From the NCBI RefSeq assembly GCF_946885885.1, contig NZ_CAMPHN010000033.1:1-34869 (forward strand): a stretch of 34,869 nt of DNA. The letters run 5' to 3'. Numbering within the stretch: the stretch's first letter is position 1; every line of letters begins with the position of its first letter. Below, piece by piece: positions 22,901-29,570 of the stretch. This DNA is from an uncultured Pseudomonas sp. (GTDB lineage Bacteria > Pseudomonadota > Gammaproteobacteria > Pseudomonadales > Pseudomonadaceae). The translations under genes and the position numbers were made by a program. The notes under the pieces were generated by a model. It saw only the letters and a program-made list of their open reading frames with translations. It was not told the origin of the DNA and searched no databases.

Positions 22901-25234
22901 GTTGTCGGCCGCAGGCTTCGCCAGGTCGCCCCCCTTCAGCCACTCCTTGAACTGGGCGACTGGCATAGCGGTCACCTGGCCCACCTTCCAGTCGGCGTCG
23001 AAGTTGCTGCGGTAGGCAGCCACTGCCGATTCCTGGTCCGGATAGCCGACCATTACCTTGTGCTCGTCAAAGCTTTCGTCCTGCTGGTTGAGCTGGTCCA
23101 CGACGAACACTTGGTCGCTCTGCTCATGCGGGCCGAGGTAAACGTCTACCTGCTCGCCATCGGCACCGGTGGTGCGTTTGATGTAGCCGTAGTGGTCACC
23201 CATGGTATGGCGCCACTCGCTACCATCAGGGCGCTTTCCGCTTCGCTCAGAACCGCGCGGGTTCTCGATGGACAGCTCCAGGCCGTGCACCCGCACCTTG
23301 CCCTTCTTGTAGTTGCCGGCCTCGATCTGCGCTGGCGTCGGTGCCGGCAGATCGTTGTTCGGCGAGGTAGCAGCCTCATGCGCCGCACTGTCCAGCGGAC
23401 GCATCTCGTGGCGCACTTCTTCCGGCTGCAGCTGGATGGCATAACCGCCTTTCACCGGGATGACGCGCGGCTGTCGGCCGGCGGTACGGGCCTCGCGGAA
23501 AGCCTTGCTCGCCTCGGCCCCCTTAGGCGCATCAAACGGCTTGCCGTTGGGCTTGTGCAGCAGCTCGCCCTGGGTTCGGTCGCGTGGTTGGGCAGTCGGC
23601 GCTTGCTGGTCCATACCGCGACCACCCTGCATCTGCACCCTCGGAATCTGCGGCGCGACAGGGCCACGCTGAGCGTTGCCCAGGGTGTCCACCACGATGG
23701 TCTCGGGTGCTGGCAGCGCTGCGCGCTCCGGCTCGGCGTCGATGGTCTGCGGCTTACGCTGCGGGGCGGCCTGCTCCTGACGGGCGCCGAGTTGCAGCTG
23801 ACCCTCCAGCGGGGCCGGCTCGCCGCGCGGTACCCGCTGCTCCATACCCGGGCCGCCAGCCGACCGCGCCGGATCGTTCTGCGGGTTCACCCACCGGCGC
23901 GCCTGCACGTCTGGTTGCATCTCGCCGTCGACGCTGCGCACCGGGCCAGTGTCCTGCATGTTGCCCTGGCTGTCGGCGTAGAAAGTCTGCTCGGGCGGCG
24001 GCAGCGAAGCGAGGCCTGGCGCTGGCAGTGCGGCCTGCTCCGGCGTGTTCTCGAAATCGGCATCTGCTGCAACGACAGGCACACGACCGTGCTCCTTGCC
24101 CTCGCCCATAGCAGCACCGAGGGAAGCATGCCCTGCACCGCCGAGAGCGCCCAGCAACGCATCGCCGAAAGTATTTTCAGTCAGGCTGTGGTCTTCGCCC
24201 GTGGCCTGGTTTACGCCAACGCGGGCGGCCACCGATTCGGCAACCTCCTGCGCACCTTCCACCGGCGCATCGATGAGCAGGCCGCCAGCCAGCCGCCGGC
24301 CGACACCACCACCGATGATCCGCTGCAGCGGGCCCAGGGCAAACTGAGTGGCCGCGCCACCCAGGGCACCAACGGGCGCCGCTCCCTCGAACGCGCCATC
24401 ACGCGCCAGAATGGTTAGTTGCTGCCGGGCCTCTTCCTCGCCCACGCCCTTGTCGCGCAGCTCGCGGTAAACCGGCGATTGTGCGGCCAGTTCCAGGTCG
24501 GAGGTGCCGGCAATGCGCTGTTCAACTTCATCGCCAGCAGCACCACCAGCCTGCAGCCCCCCAACGGCGGCCATGGCCGGCATCTGCACGCCCGAGCGTC
24601 CGCGAGTTGCCGCCAGTGTGGCCGCAGCCGGCACGAACTGCCCCACCAAACCGGCCATCTGCAGGCCGTAGCCAGCCAGAGACGGCTTTTTGCCAAGGCT
24701 CCAAGTAGACGGCGAGAGAACATCGCCCCCAGGGGTGCTGTTTTCGCGTGCCTGCTGTGCAGCTTGGCTTTCCGTGCCGCGCAGGGCATCACCTTTCTCG
24801 CTGATCCAGCTACCTGCCGCGCGTGCAACCGGGTCGACTGCATCGGCGATCGCGCCTCGTAATGTCGGAATCTCCGGCAGCTCGGTGCCGTCGGGTAGCG
24901 TGTTCGACAATCCGTTGTCGTCAGGCCGAATCAGGTCGCCAAGGCCGCTGACAACCGCCCCGGTTCCGGTCAGAGCACCCGCGCCAGCCTCCTTGGCGAA
25001 GTCAGTGGCACGCATGCCCTGCTCGTCGCTGCCGGCCTGGCCGGCGGTACCGGCAGTGTCCTGGTCAAACAATTTCCGGGCGCGGCCCTCCATGCCAGCC
25101 GGTACGCGCGGCAGCACCACGTCTTGGAAGTAGAGCTGGCGGGCACGCTCTTGGTGCTCCGGGGGCAACGAGCGGAATTGCTCGCTGCTTGCCACCTCGC
25201 CCCAAGGGCGCGGCTGGCTGTTTGCATTGGACAT
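16955..25234 (-). CDS. 2,759-residue phage polyvalent protein (LPD, InPase, zincin, PRTase domains)
   Basis: A giant phage protein of the polyvalent class, probably carried in the virion and delivered with the DNA. In order: an N-terminal region like other phage ejection proteins and Gly/Ala-rich helices (to ~380); a low-complexity Pro/Gln linker; an inorganic-pyrophosphatase-like domain (~640-770, with RHTMGDHYGYIKR and VDVYLGP); LPD5/LPD1-like regions (~840-1050, with FRGVEFGNW); a zincin with HEWFH at ~1076-1080; a second metal motif HEEVGH at ~1490; a phosphoribosyltransferase-like domain with FLIIDDTLTQGGT at ~1750; and a LPD38-like region (~2170-2560) with one membrane helix near 2436-2455. 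A GGGAGG ribosome site precedes the ATG. Such proteins are thought to protect incoming DNA or modify host targets; individual activities are inferred. Confidence 0.88.
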   Translation of the reverse strand: MSNANSQPRPWGEVASSEQFRSLPPEHQERARQLYFQDVVLPRVPAGMEGRARKLFDQDTAGTAGQAGSDEQGMRATDFAKEAGAGALTGTGAVVSGLGDLIRPDDNGLSNTLPDGTELPEIPTLRGAIADAVDPVARAAGSWISEKGDALRGTESQAAQQARENSTPGGDVLSPSTWSLGKKPSLAGYGLQMAGLVGQFVPAAATLAATRGRSGVQMPAMAAVGGLQAGGAAGDEVEQRIAGTSDLELAAQSPVYRELRDKGVGEEEARQQLTILARDGAFEGAAPVGALGGAATQFALGPLQRIIGGGVGRRLAGGLLIDAPVEGAQEVAESVAARVGVNQATGEDHSLTENTFGDALLGALGGAGHASLGAAMGEGKEHGRVPVVAADADFENTPEQAALPAPGLASLPPPEQTFYADSQGNMQDTGPVRSVDGEMQPDVQARRWVNPQNDPARSAGGPGMEQRVPRGEPAPLEGQLQLGARQEQAAPQRKPQTIDAEPERAALPAPETIVVDTLGNAQRGPVAPQIPRVQMQGGRGMDQQAPTAQPRDRTQGELLHKPNGKPFDAPKGAEASKAFREARTAGRQPRVIPVKGGYAIQLQPEEVRHEMRPLDSAAHEAATSPNNDLPAPTPAQIEAGNYKKGKVRVHGLELSIENPRGSERSGKRPDGSEWRHTMGDHYGYIKRTTGADGEQVDVYLGPHEQSDQVFVVDQLNQQDESFDEHKVMVGYPDQESAVAAYRSNFDADWKVGQVTAMPVAQFKEWLKGGDLAKPAADNSGEVSLEADQQPIAEEAQAQPQAEQKANIKDFGEKIGGARKDRAASTGATPRRASSGDTRPAWARRFEISQVVSSSNTAEVGRWEVRDSRSKDWMKQPKKVGTGTYATREEAEQAVPLIAVAQKHRAVPLRHGEGTGFEIWRSISDRKRVKVVDQVFPSRDAAMEYMAANAQQIIETNTTFGEADLPRPENALRIGAARREGPVKDRDFIDTFGFRGVEFGNWNNQDERQQLLDDAYDGLLDLAEVMDIPPKAISLNGDLALAFGARGHGLSGARAHYEPHKAAINLTKMNGAGSLAHEWFHALDHYFGRQDGKASAEWVIDEDGTRSLKASDSFERDAASSGFRRAGSGVRLEVRQAYTQLMDTMQRKAEQYVEDTARADSFVARARDEVADRLKRLRADLAEQKNPQYWKRHNKPASAEQLASFDTVVQQILDGVQLDTELRATNPDAPVKVRGRGTFSGMRWTNDALEQLSAIYKAVRGRSGFNADHNGELDRLRGAMGTYSSRLKMLAEAQGGAEKTKHVPTQFAMDAKELDQGRGTDYWTTPHEMAARAFQGYVEDMIAERGGKSPFLNYGPENAGIPTPWGWKRPFPAGEERKAINLAFDNLVDAIETRETEEGVQLYSQGAEAETGASGVQVAAKQLRDTLKTLPELAGVEVVQGFEDLPLSTRTRAKRDGVAPEDLRGVRSSGKTYVVAGNHSSLADAIYTAVHEEVGHRGIRGLLGEELDSTMERLYSSQQATAKGRQRIGQIRDAYASVLKRLDAKQQRVLVAQEMVAHLLEDGDRPTMLQRVLSKIRELLRQMFPQVPWTYTDILALGEQSRAWLRRQNGQRDADQAVLYSRRGWSEAFPDTVLAHPLSFLNNHPDYPAAKAGDDAAALRLARDAVTPEFVEQARALIPEGSKPRIVPVLAREGAGDNRIPLMVAKVLAKRLGLQVDTKPIQAEKVGRTQANALERIANQPTFAGEVATGDFLIIDDTLTQGGTLAQLKTHIEDNGGRVLAALALTGKNYSRKLAIDPSTLAEVRGKYGDIEPWWRDTFGYGFEGLTQSEARTLLTFDKGQLSPEQLRDRLAAAQFRGLSEVGGRAAGDRSGTEAPVDPGDTLYSLGAARRPHTSEAFPDLNAAEQAALRKIAPLTARERAIDWYRERTDRLMTKIRQGLVDRYAALKELDERLHGSDFLDTSITSSAWVLARMAPAAAGALNSMLHNGRIVFDQRQKVISSRDDGSMGLGEVLSRLGEAKEIERFLGWIAGNRAAKLAAEGRENLFDAQDIAALKGINRGNTADGRSRAKLYDEVFREFQQYRDDVLAIAEQTGIISSESRAMWRDEFYVPFYRVMDEEAKGGGPRAAKGLSRQEAYKKLKGGKQNLNDLLENTLMNFHHLLTASLKNQAAAQAIDNAIKLEIAQEVKESARDPKSSTFVLKGGERIWYQIDDALVFEALTSLADPGLNNFAVRTMAKFKRVFTNMTTITPQFIVANFLRDSMQAAATTPVSKNAPGNMYQGLKSYRDEKTRARLLAGGGAFSFGHIYGADPEEVKAGLRRNLRGAKLVDGPKAIPKLLMAGWDAYNGFANTMENANRAAAFQQNLDKGTLRAAYEARDLMDFSQEGAWPAVRFLVRTVPFLNARLQGLDKLYRSGAKPAVLTAFGKGTASDRVAAARFATVTGALALASMLLYLANHDDEEYRKLEDWQKDSYWFFRIGDQAFFLPKPFEVGAISTLAERTLEQFVDDKATGKLFRDRLQVMLTQTFSFSPVPQAFQPALDVYANKDAFTGRPIESAGMERVSPTLRARATTTAPAKIISEATSVLGDGLTLSPLQADHLIQGYLGQVGAWVAGITDTIWRTANGETEPAKRWSEYQPIKRFYRDLGAPAPYDRYSTLFYEGLKESGRVYADVKRLQELGRLDEARELVQEKRGELAMRKSLNQTQRQLSAINARMDVVRLGGMDAEGKRRELDRLSVIKSRLTERAGKRIEDIRARE

Positions 25235-25270
25235 CGATGCCTCCCGGCAGTGATGGTTATGTTTGGCGGG

Positions 25271-26506
25271 TTACCACAAATTGAGGGCGCGGATTTCTTC
25301 GTCAGTAGGTGCGCCTTCTGCGCCTGGAGCCCCTGGTGGTTGAGGCTTATCAGTCGCTGTCGCCCCTTCTTGCGCACCGTTCAATCGATCGTACATCTGC
25401 AAACCAGTCTGGAAAGCATCGTCGGGAGAAACCTTCTGCTCGGAAAGGGGGTCTTGATCCTTGGTCAGCATCTTCGCGTAATCCAGGGCGAAGTCCTGGC
25501 GGCTCTTGCCGCGCGCACCACGCACCATAGACCACGCACTCTGCACATCTGGAGCGCCGCCGCTGTTGACCAGCCATTTGGCGGTTTGCACATCGGCCGG
25601 CACACCCTTGGCGTCGAACTGATCCAGCAGACCCAGGCGCTGGCCTAGCGATACAGCACGATCTCGACCACCAGCGGACTGAAGCACACCAGATAGGGTC
25701 TTGTAGCCTGCCACCTGGTTGACGACATCCTCGATCGGCACCTGCATGACCTCATCGTCATCGGCAGTGCCGCGGTTCTTCGTCATTGGCGCCCGATACG
25801 GCTTACCATCTTCGCCGGTAACCTCCAGTTCGAAAGCCAGGGTGCCTGGAACTTGGCCGGGATACACACCAACGATCTTCTTCTTGCCGCCGTCGCCGCG
25901 CTGGATGCGTGGGCCGAACATGTAATTGATCGCTTCCAGCGATTCCGGATCATTGGCATCGGCGGGGTCTTTCGGATCGAGCACCTTGGCCGCCCGAGCC
26001 ACTGCTGCATTCATCTTCGGATCAGCCACATGGTTCGGCGCCAGCCAGGGGTAGCGCTTGAACACGGTCAACTCTTCGTCGCCAAGCTCCTGCCCTTCCG
26101 CGATCTTGGCGTAACCGCCGCGCAGGATCTGCATATCCTGCTCCTGGTCGCGATCCTGCAGGCGCAGGCCAAGCTCGCGCTCTTGCATGCCCAGCCGGCG
26201 GTTGTCGGCGGACATCTGCCGCTCAAACTGTTTGTCGGCGATGCCAAGACGGCGCTCATCCAGGCCGTACTGCTTTTCGCGGTAAGCAGAATTTTCACTC
26301 AGCTCGCGCTCACGCAGGGTCTGGTTCTTCTGCGCCAGGTTCTGGTTCACCGCCATTTCTTGCTCGCGCATATCCAGCCCGCGCTGCTGCATGCCCAGCT
26401 GCTCTTTTGCATTTTGCTGGGCCACCTGGCGGGCCTGGTAGTTGTCTACCAACTGGAAGCCCTGGACAAAACCGTCCCATGCCCCGCGTGTATCAAGTCC
26501 GCTCAT
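25271..26506 (-). CDS. Phage virion/ejection-type protein with long coiled coil
   Basis: A 411-residue protein. Residues ~25-135 are a Gln/Glu/Arg-rich continuous helix with heptad-like repeats (QEMAVNQNLAQKNQTLRERE is typical), followed by a globular part that includes KRYPWLAPNHV. The C-terminus is Pro/Gly-rich. Gene order directly before the polyvalent protein and after the small Gln-rich proteins suggests an internal or ejection protein, like the middle ejection proteins of podoviruses; this is by position, not homology. The second of two adjacent ATGs (26506) is better spaced from GGGGGAG; the other is at 26509. Confidence 0.75.
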   Translation of the reverse strand: MSGLDTRGAWDGFVQGFQLVDNYQARQVAQQNAKEQLGMQQRGLDMREQEMAVNQNLAQKNQTLRERELSENSAYREKQYGLDERRLGIADKQFERQMSADNRRLGMQERELGLRLQDRDQEQDMQILRGGYAKIAEGQELGDEELTVFKRYPWLAPNHVADPKMNAAVARAAKVLDPKDPADANDPESLEAINYMFGPRIQRGDGGKKKIVGVYPGQVPGTLAFELEVTGEDGKPYRAPMTKNRGTADDDEVMQVPIEDVVNQVAGYKTLSGVLQSAGGRDRAVSLGQRLGLLDQFDAKGVPADVQTAKWLVNSGGAPDVQSAWSMVRGARGKSRQDFALDYAKMLTKDQDPLSEQKVSPDDAFQTGLQMYDRLNGAQEGATATDKPQPPGAPGAEGAPTDEEIRALNLW

Positions 26507-26515
26507 CATCTCCCC

Positions 26516-26767
26516 CTACATGAACGAGCCGGCCAGCAGGCCGACAGCGCCGCCGATTGCAGCACCCCACGGACCGCCGACCTGAGCGCCAACCATGACG
26601 CCAGTGGTGGCCATGCCGACCTGCGACTGCTTGCGCTGCGACTGCTGCTGTTGCTGAGCCTGGTCTTCGAACATCTTGTTCTGCTGCTGTTGCTGATCCA
26701 GCTCCTTCAGCCCCTGCAGAGCTTCGCCTTCCATCTGGTTCTTGAGGCCGAGTAGTCCGTATGACAT
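26516..26767 (-). CDS. Small Gln-rich phage protein with C-terminal glycine zipper
   Basis: An 83-residue protein. The middle (about 20-48) is a run of glutamines broken by charged residues. The last ~30 residues form a glycine-zipper hydrophobic segment (VGAQVGGPWGAAIGGAVGLL), the kind that packs into membrane pores. With its neighbours it resembles small internal virion proteins such as T7 gp14 in composition, not in sequence. It probably helps form the DNA-ejection channel. It begins 6 bp after the 143-residue gene ends. Confidence 0.7.
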   Translation of the reverse strand: MSYGLLGLKNQMEGEALQGLKELDQQQQQNKMFEDQAQQQQQSQRKQSQVGMATTGVMVGAQVGGPWGAAIGGAVGLLAGSFM

Positions 26768-26773
26768 GGCGCG

Positions 26774-27205
26774 TTACCCCTGCTGTACTTGCCCGGTGTT
26801 CGGGATGTTGGAAAGGCCCATGCCGCCGGCCAAAATCTGGTCCTGCAGGTCATGGGCGGAAATCTTGGCCTGGTTGTAGGCGCCTGCAGAGTCAGCAGCG
26901 CGCCCGACGGCCAGCTTGCGCTGCTCGGCCGCCTGCTGGGCTGGCGTCTGGTTCACGCCCAGTCCCTGGCGCTGCATCCTCAAGGTCTCCGCACTGTTGG
27001 CATAGCTGGTGTTTATCGCAGCGGCTGCGATGTCTCCCTGTCCGGCGGCGTAGGTCTTCGAAGAGGCGATGTCGGCCAGCTTCTCGATGTACGGCTGAAA
27101 GCGTTGTTTCCAGTCAGTCCACTGCGCACGGTAGAGCTGTCCAAGGACAGTGGACGCCCCTTGATCGCCCTTAAACGCTGCATTCGGATCGATGAGATTC
27201 GCCAT
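26774..27205 (-). CDS. Ala/Gln-rich phage virion protein
   Basis: A 143-residue, largely helical protein rich in Ala, Gln and Gly (for example AEQRKLAVGRAADSAGAYNQ). I do not recognise a named family. Its start overlaps the stop of the upstream gene (TAATG), and it sits inside the run of presumed ejection proteins, so I assign a virion role by context. Confidence 0.65.
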   Translation of the reverse strand: MANLIDPNAAFKGDQGASTVLGQLYRAQWTDWKQRFQPYIEKLADIASSKTYAAGQGDIAAAAINTSYANSAETLRMQRQGLGVNQTPAQQAAEQRKLAVGRAADSAGAYNQAKISAHDLQDQILAGGMGLSNIPNTGQVQQG

Positions 27206-27864
27206 TACATGTTCCTCACGTAGGCAGCGTTATTCGTCAACGGCTGGCTCTGACCCTGCATGTTCAGCCCAACGCTACCGCTACCTGTACCCAGTTTGCT
27301 CAGGCCGAAGTTGGTTGCCGCCCCCGCAATACCGCCGAGTAACTGCAAGTTTGCCGAACGGCGGTTGTAGCTGTTGGCTGCAGCGCTACGGGCATCAGCC
27401 GCCGACTGCGAGGCAATGTCGCTGAGCCCGGTCTGGGCCTGGCCAGCCTCCCCTGAGCCGATTGCCACGATGTTCTGCATGCCACGAATCTTCTCGGCCT
27501 CCTGCTGAAACTGCGCACGGCCCATCGTTTCGCCACCCTGCAGGGCGCTTTCCTGGGTCAGGTCGGTCAGCGTGCCGTTGTAGCGCCCGCTGTTCGGGTT
27601 GATACCCGCCTGGCCAAGCTGGTCGCCGACAACCTGCAGCCCCTGACTGAGCTGGGCTTGCGACGACTGATTGGTGACGCCCCGCAGGTAGCTCATACGG
27701 CCCTTCGAGTCGAGATCCTCGACGCGCGCCATGTACTCGTTTTCCAGGGGCGCCAATGTGGTCTGGGCGAAGTTCCACTTTTCCGCCGCGACCTTGGCGG
27801 CATAGCGCTGCTCTGGAGTGTCCTTGATGGTGTTGTCGCCTTTGTCTCCACCGCCGCCGCTCAT
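27205..27864 (-). CDS. Ala/Gln/Gly-rich phage protein, ejection-protein-like
   Basis: A 219-residue protein. The N-terminal half is helical with APLENEYMARVEDLDSKGR, and the C-terminal half contains a glycine-rich hydrophobic patch (LLGGIAGAATNFGLSKLG) that could insert in a membrane. Size and composition fit a T7 gp14-like internal virion protein. Its ATG overlaps the stop of the 156-residue gene. The function is inferred from composition and order. Confidence 0.65.
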   Translation of the reverse strand: MSGGGGDKGDNTIKDTPEQRYAAKVAAEKWNFAQTTLAPLENEYMARVEDLDSKGRMSYLRGVTNQSSQAQLSQGLQVVGDQLGQAGINPNSGRYNGTLTDLTQESALQGGETMGRAQFQQEAEKIRGMQNIVAIGSGEAGQAQTGLSDIASQSAADARSAAANSYNRRSANLQLLGGIAGAATNFGLSKLGTGSGSVGLNMQGQSQPLTNNAAYVRNM

Positions 27865-28331
27865 GGCTTGGCCCTCCCGCTCTGTAGCTCGCCCAGGTAG
27901 GAAATCAGCTTGTCCTCATGGAAGTGCAGGCGAATATCCTCCGATACCGTTTGCATCCAGGCGCTTCCGCCAATCAGGTAGGCGCACTGCACCACCAGGC
28001 TGGTCAGCTGGTCGCGCAATACAAAGGCCAGAGTGCGACCGTGATGATCACCGCGGCGCTCAAGGCGCACGCTGTCGCGCCAGTCCTGCAGCGCAGCCGC
28101 CATCAGCGGGCGCAGGTATGGCTCATGGGTACGATAGAAGGCGTTCGACGGCAGTTCGATCAGGGCCTGCCAGAAGGCGCCGTAGATCGCGTCGTCGGAT
28201 ACGGGACGATCCCGATCTACCAGGTCGTCCAGGGTTTGGGAAATGCGAAACAGCATCTCGCAGAAAAGAATGGGCGCAGGCTCGTTCTGCAGCACATGCT
28301 GCAGAAACTCCCGCTCGTTCGAGCGTGGCAT
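27861..28331 (-). CDS. Phage protein of unknown function
   Basis: A 156-residue soluble, mostly helical protein, rich in charged residues, with no motif that I recognise. It contains a LPSNAFYRTHEPYLRPLMA segment and a short hydrophobic stretch (TSLVVQCAYLIGG). It lies between tail-type and ejection-type genes, overlapping the downstream gene by the ATGA arrangement, so it is probably an assembly or minor virion protein. Confidence 0.65.
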   Translation of the reverse strand: MPRSNEREFLQHVLQNEPAPILFCEMLFRISQTLDDLVDRDRPVSDDAIYGAFWQALIELPSNAFYRTHEPYLRPLMAAALQDWRDSVRLERRGDHHGRTLAFVLRDQLTSLVVQCAYLIGGSAWMQTVSEDIRLHFHEDKLISYLGELQSGRAKP

Positions 28332-28371
28332 CGTTGTCTCCCGACAATGAGTGAACCAAGGATATCAGGGG

Positions 28372-29226
28372 TTAGGTGCGGCTGAAATCAGCAGTCAGCA
28401 GGCCGAAGTTATTGAGCGCCGGCCCCGCAGTCCCAGCGTGCTGGATCGTTCCATAGGCCAGAGAGCAGGAGATGTGAGTGCGCTCCATATTCTCGAAGCC
28501 GATCATGGGAATCGTCTTGATTCGGGTGTTCTTGTCGCCGGTGTCCGCCATCACTACCATCGTGCACAGTTGCGACAGCAAAATACCCATCTCGCCGTCC
28601 CGCGCCCCCCAGGCATGGCGATAGAGCCCGTAGCGGTTTGCGTCGTCGATCTGGGTCGAGTTCCAGAAGCTTTCGCCCCAGTAGGGCACTGTTTGGTAGT
28701 AGCCCCCACCAGCCTGCTGCCAGTCCTTGAGCAGCCCGCGAAATGGGGTAATAGCCCAGCCGCTGTCGAAGATCAGTTTTCCCTTTGCGTCCCAAACTCG
28801 CATGCCCCACTCATCGTCGCTTTCAGGTGCCTCGAAGCCGCAGACCCGATAACTCCAGCCGGTGGACTGACCGATCGAGGCGGCATAACGGTAATCGAAT
28901 TCGCCATGGGTGTAACGGATCGATGTGATGAAGATCACGCGAAAACCTGTCCAGGCACCAGGCACACCGATATGCGAAAAACGGCCAATGGCGCCGCCCT
29001 CAAACTTCAGGTTTGGCACAGCGAACACCATCGGTGGGTGCTGCGTCGTGAAGGTGCGACCGTAACTGACGAGGCAGGAAGCCGTGCCCTGGGCGTTGTA
29101 TTTGTTCGCCGGCAGATGGGTGACTTTTATGTCGCCGCCAAAATACTGGGCCAGGACGGGATGGTCAGGACCGATGATCAAGTTTCCCGCATTGCCGCGG
29201 GCAAAGAAACCGTAGTAATCGCTCAT
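28372..29226 (-). CDS. Phage tail-associated protein
   Basis: A 284-residue protein that appears beta-rich (many Gly, Tyr, Trp and Thr). The N-terminus (SDYYGFFARGNAGNLIIGPD) has the same pattern as the start of the neighbouring 115-residue protein (SYGLLIRDSDGREIINPD), suggesting a shared attachment module. It is probably a minor tail or receptor-contact protein. I cannot name the family with certainty. Its start overlaps the stop of the 115-residue gene (ATGA). Confidence 0.65.
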   Translation of the reverse strand: MSDYYGFFARGNAGNLIIGPDHPVLAQYFGGDIKVTHLPANKYNAQGTASCLVSYGRTFTTQHPPMVFAVPNLKFEGGAIGRFSHIGVPGAWTGFRVIFITSIRYTHGEFDYRYAASIGQSTGWSYRVCGFEAPESDDEWGMRVWDAKGKLIFDSGWAITPFRGLLKDWQQAGGGYYQTVPYWGESFWNSTQIDDANRYGLYRHAWGARDGEMGILLSQLCTMVVMADTGDKNTRIKTIPMIGFENMERTHISCSLAYGTIQHAGTAGPALNNFGLLTADFSRT

Positions 29227-29570
29227 ACGTTGGTGAACAGGTAGACGATGACATTACTCATGTAGGTAGCGCCGCTCATTGGTGGGTACAGCTCGATGTA
29301 GCCATCACCTACACGGATGGCCGGAATGTCAGTGCCGACGAAGCTTCCCTGTCTGTCATAGCGCCCGTCATAGACCCAGGGCGTGATCAACTGGGTTGCC
29401 GGAGCCGCCACGGCAAACATGCCTGGCTGTGCCTCTGCAACCTGGTGGCGCTGGACGTTGGACGCGATGCCGCCAGAAAAAACCAATGTCGTAACCAGGC
29501 GCACTGTGAAGGTGTCCGGGTTGATGATCTCCCGCCCGTCTGAGTCGCGGATGAGCAGGCCATAACTCAT
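29223..29570 (-). CDS. Small phage tail protein
   Basis: A 115-residue beta-rich protein with the opening SYGLLIRDSDGREIINPDTF, a module commonly found just after tail-tip proteins. It overlaps genes on both sides by 4 bp, so it is translated as part of a tight chain with the tail-tip-like protein and the 284-residue protein. It probably decorates the tail tip. Confidence 0.65.
   Translation of the reverse strand: MSYGLLIRDSDGREIINPDTFTVRLVTTLVFSGGIASNVQRHQVAEAQPGMFAVAAPATQLITPWVYDGRYDRQGSFVGTDIPAIRVGDGYIELYPPMSGATYMSNVIVYLFTNV

Noticed and set aside
22835..24418. A 527-residue plus-strand open frame opposite the polyvalent gene
   Set aside because: It is the reverse of a strongly coding GC-rich gene, has no recognisable domain, and reads as low-complexity Leu/Arg/His sequence typical of shadow frames.
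26774..27223. Plus-strand frames of 137 and 144 residues opposite the ejection-type genes
   Set aside because: Shadows of the Ala/Gln-rich minus-strand gene, which has overlap coupling to its neighbour.
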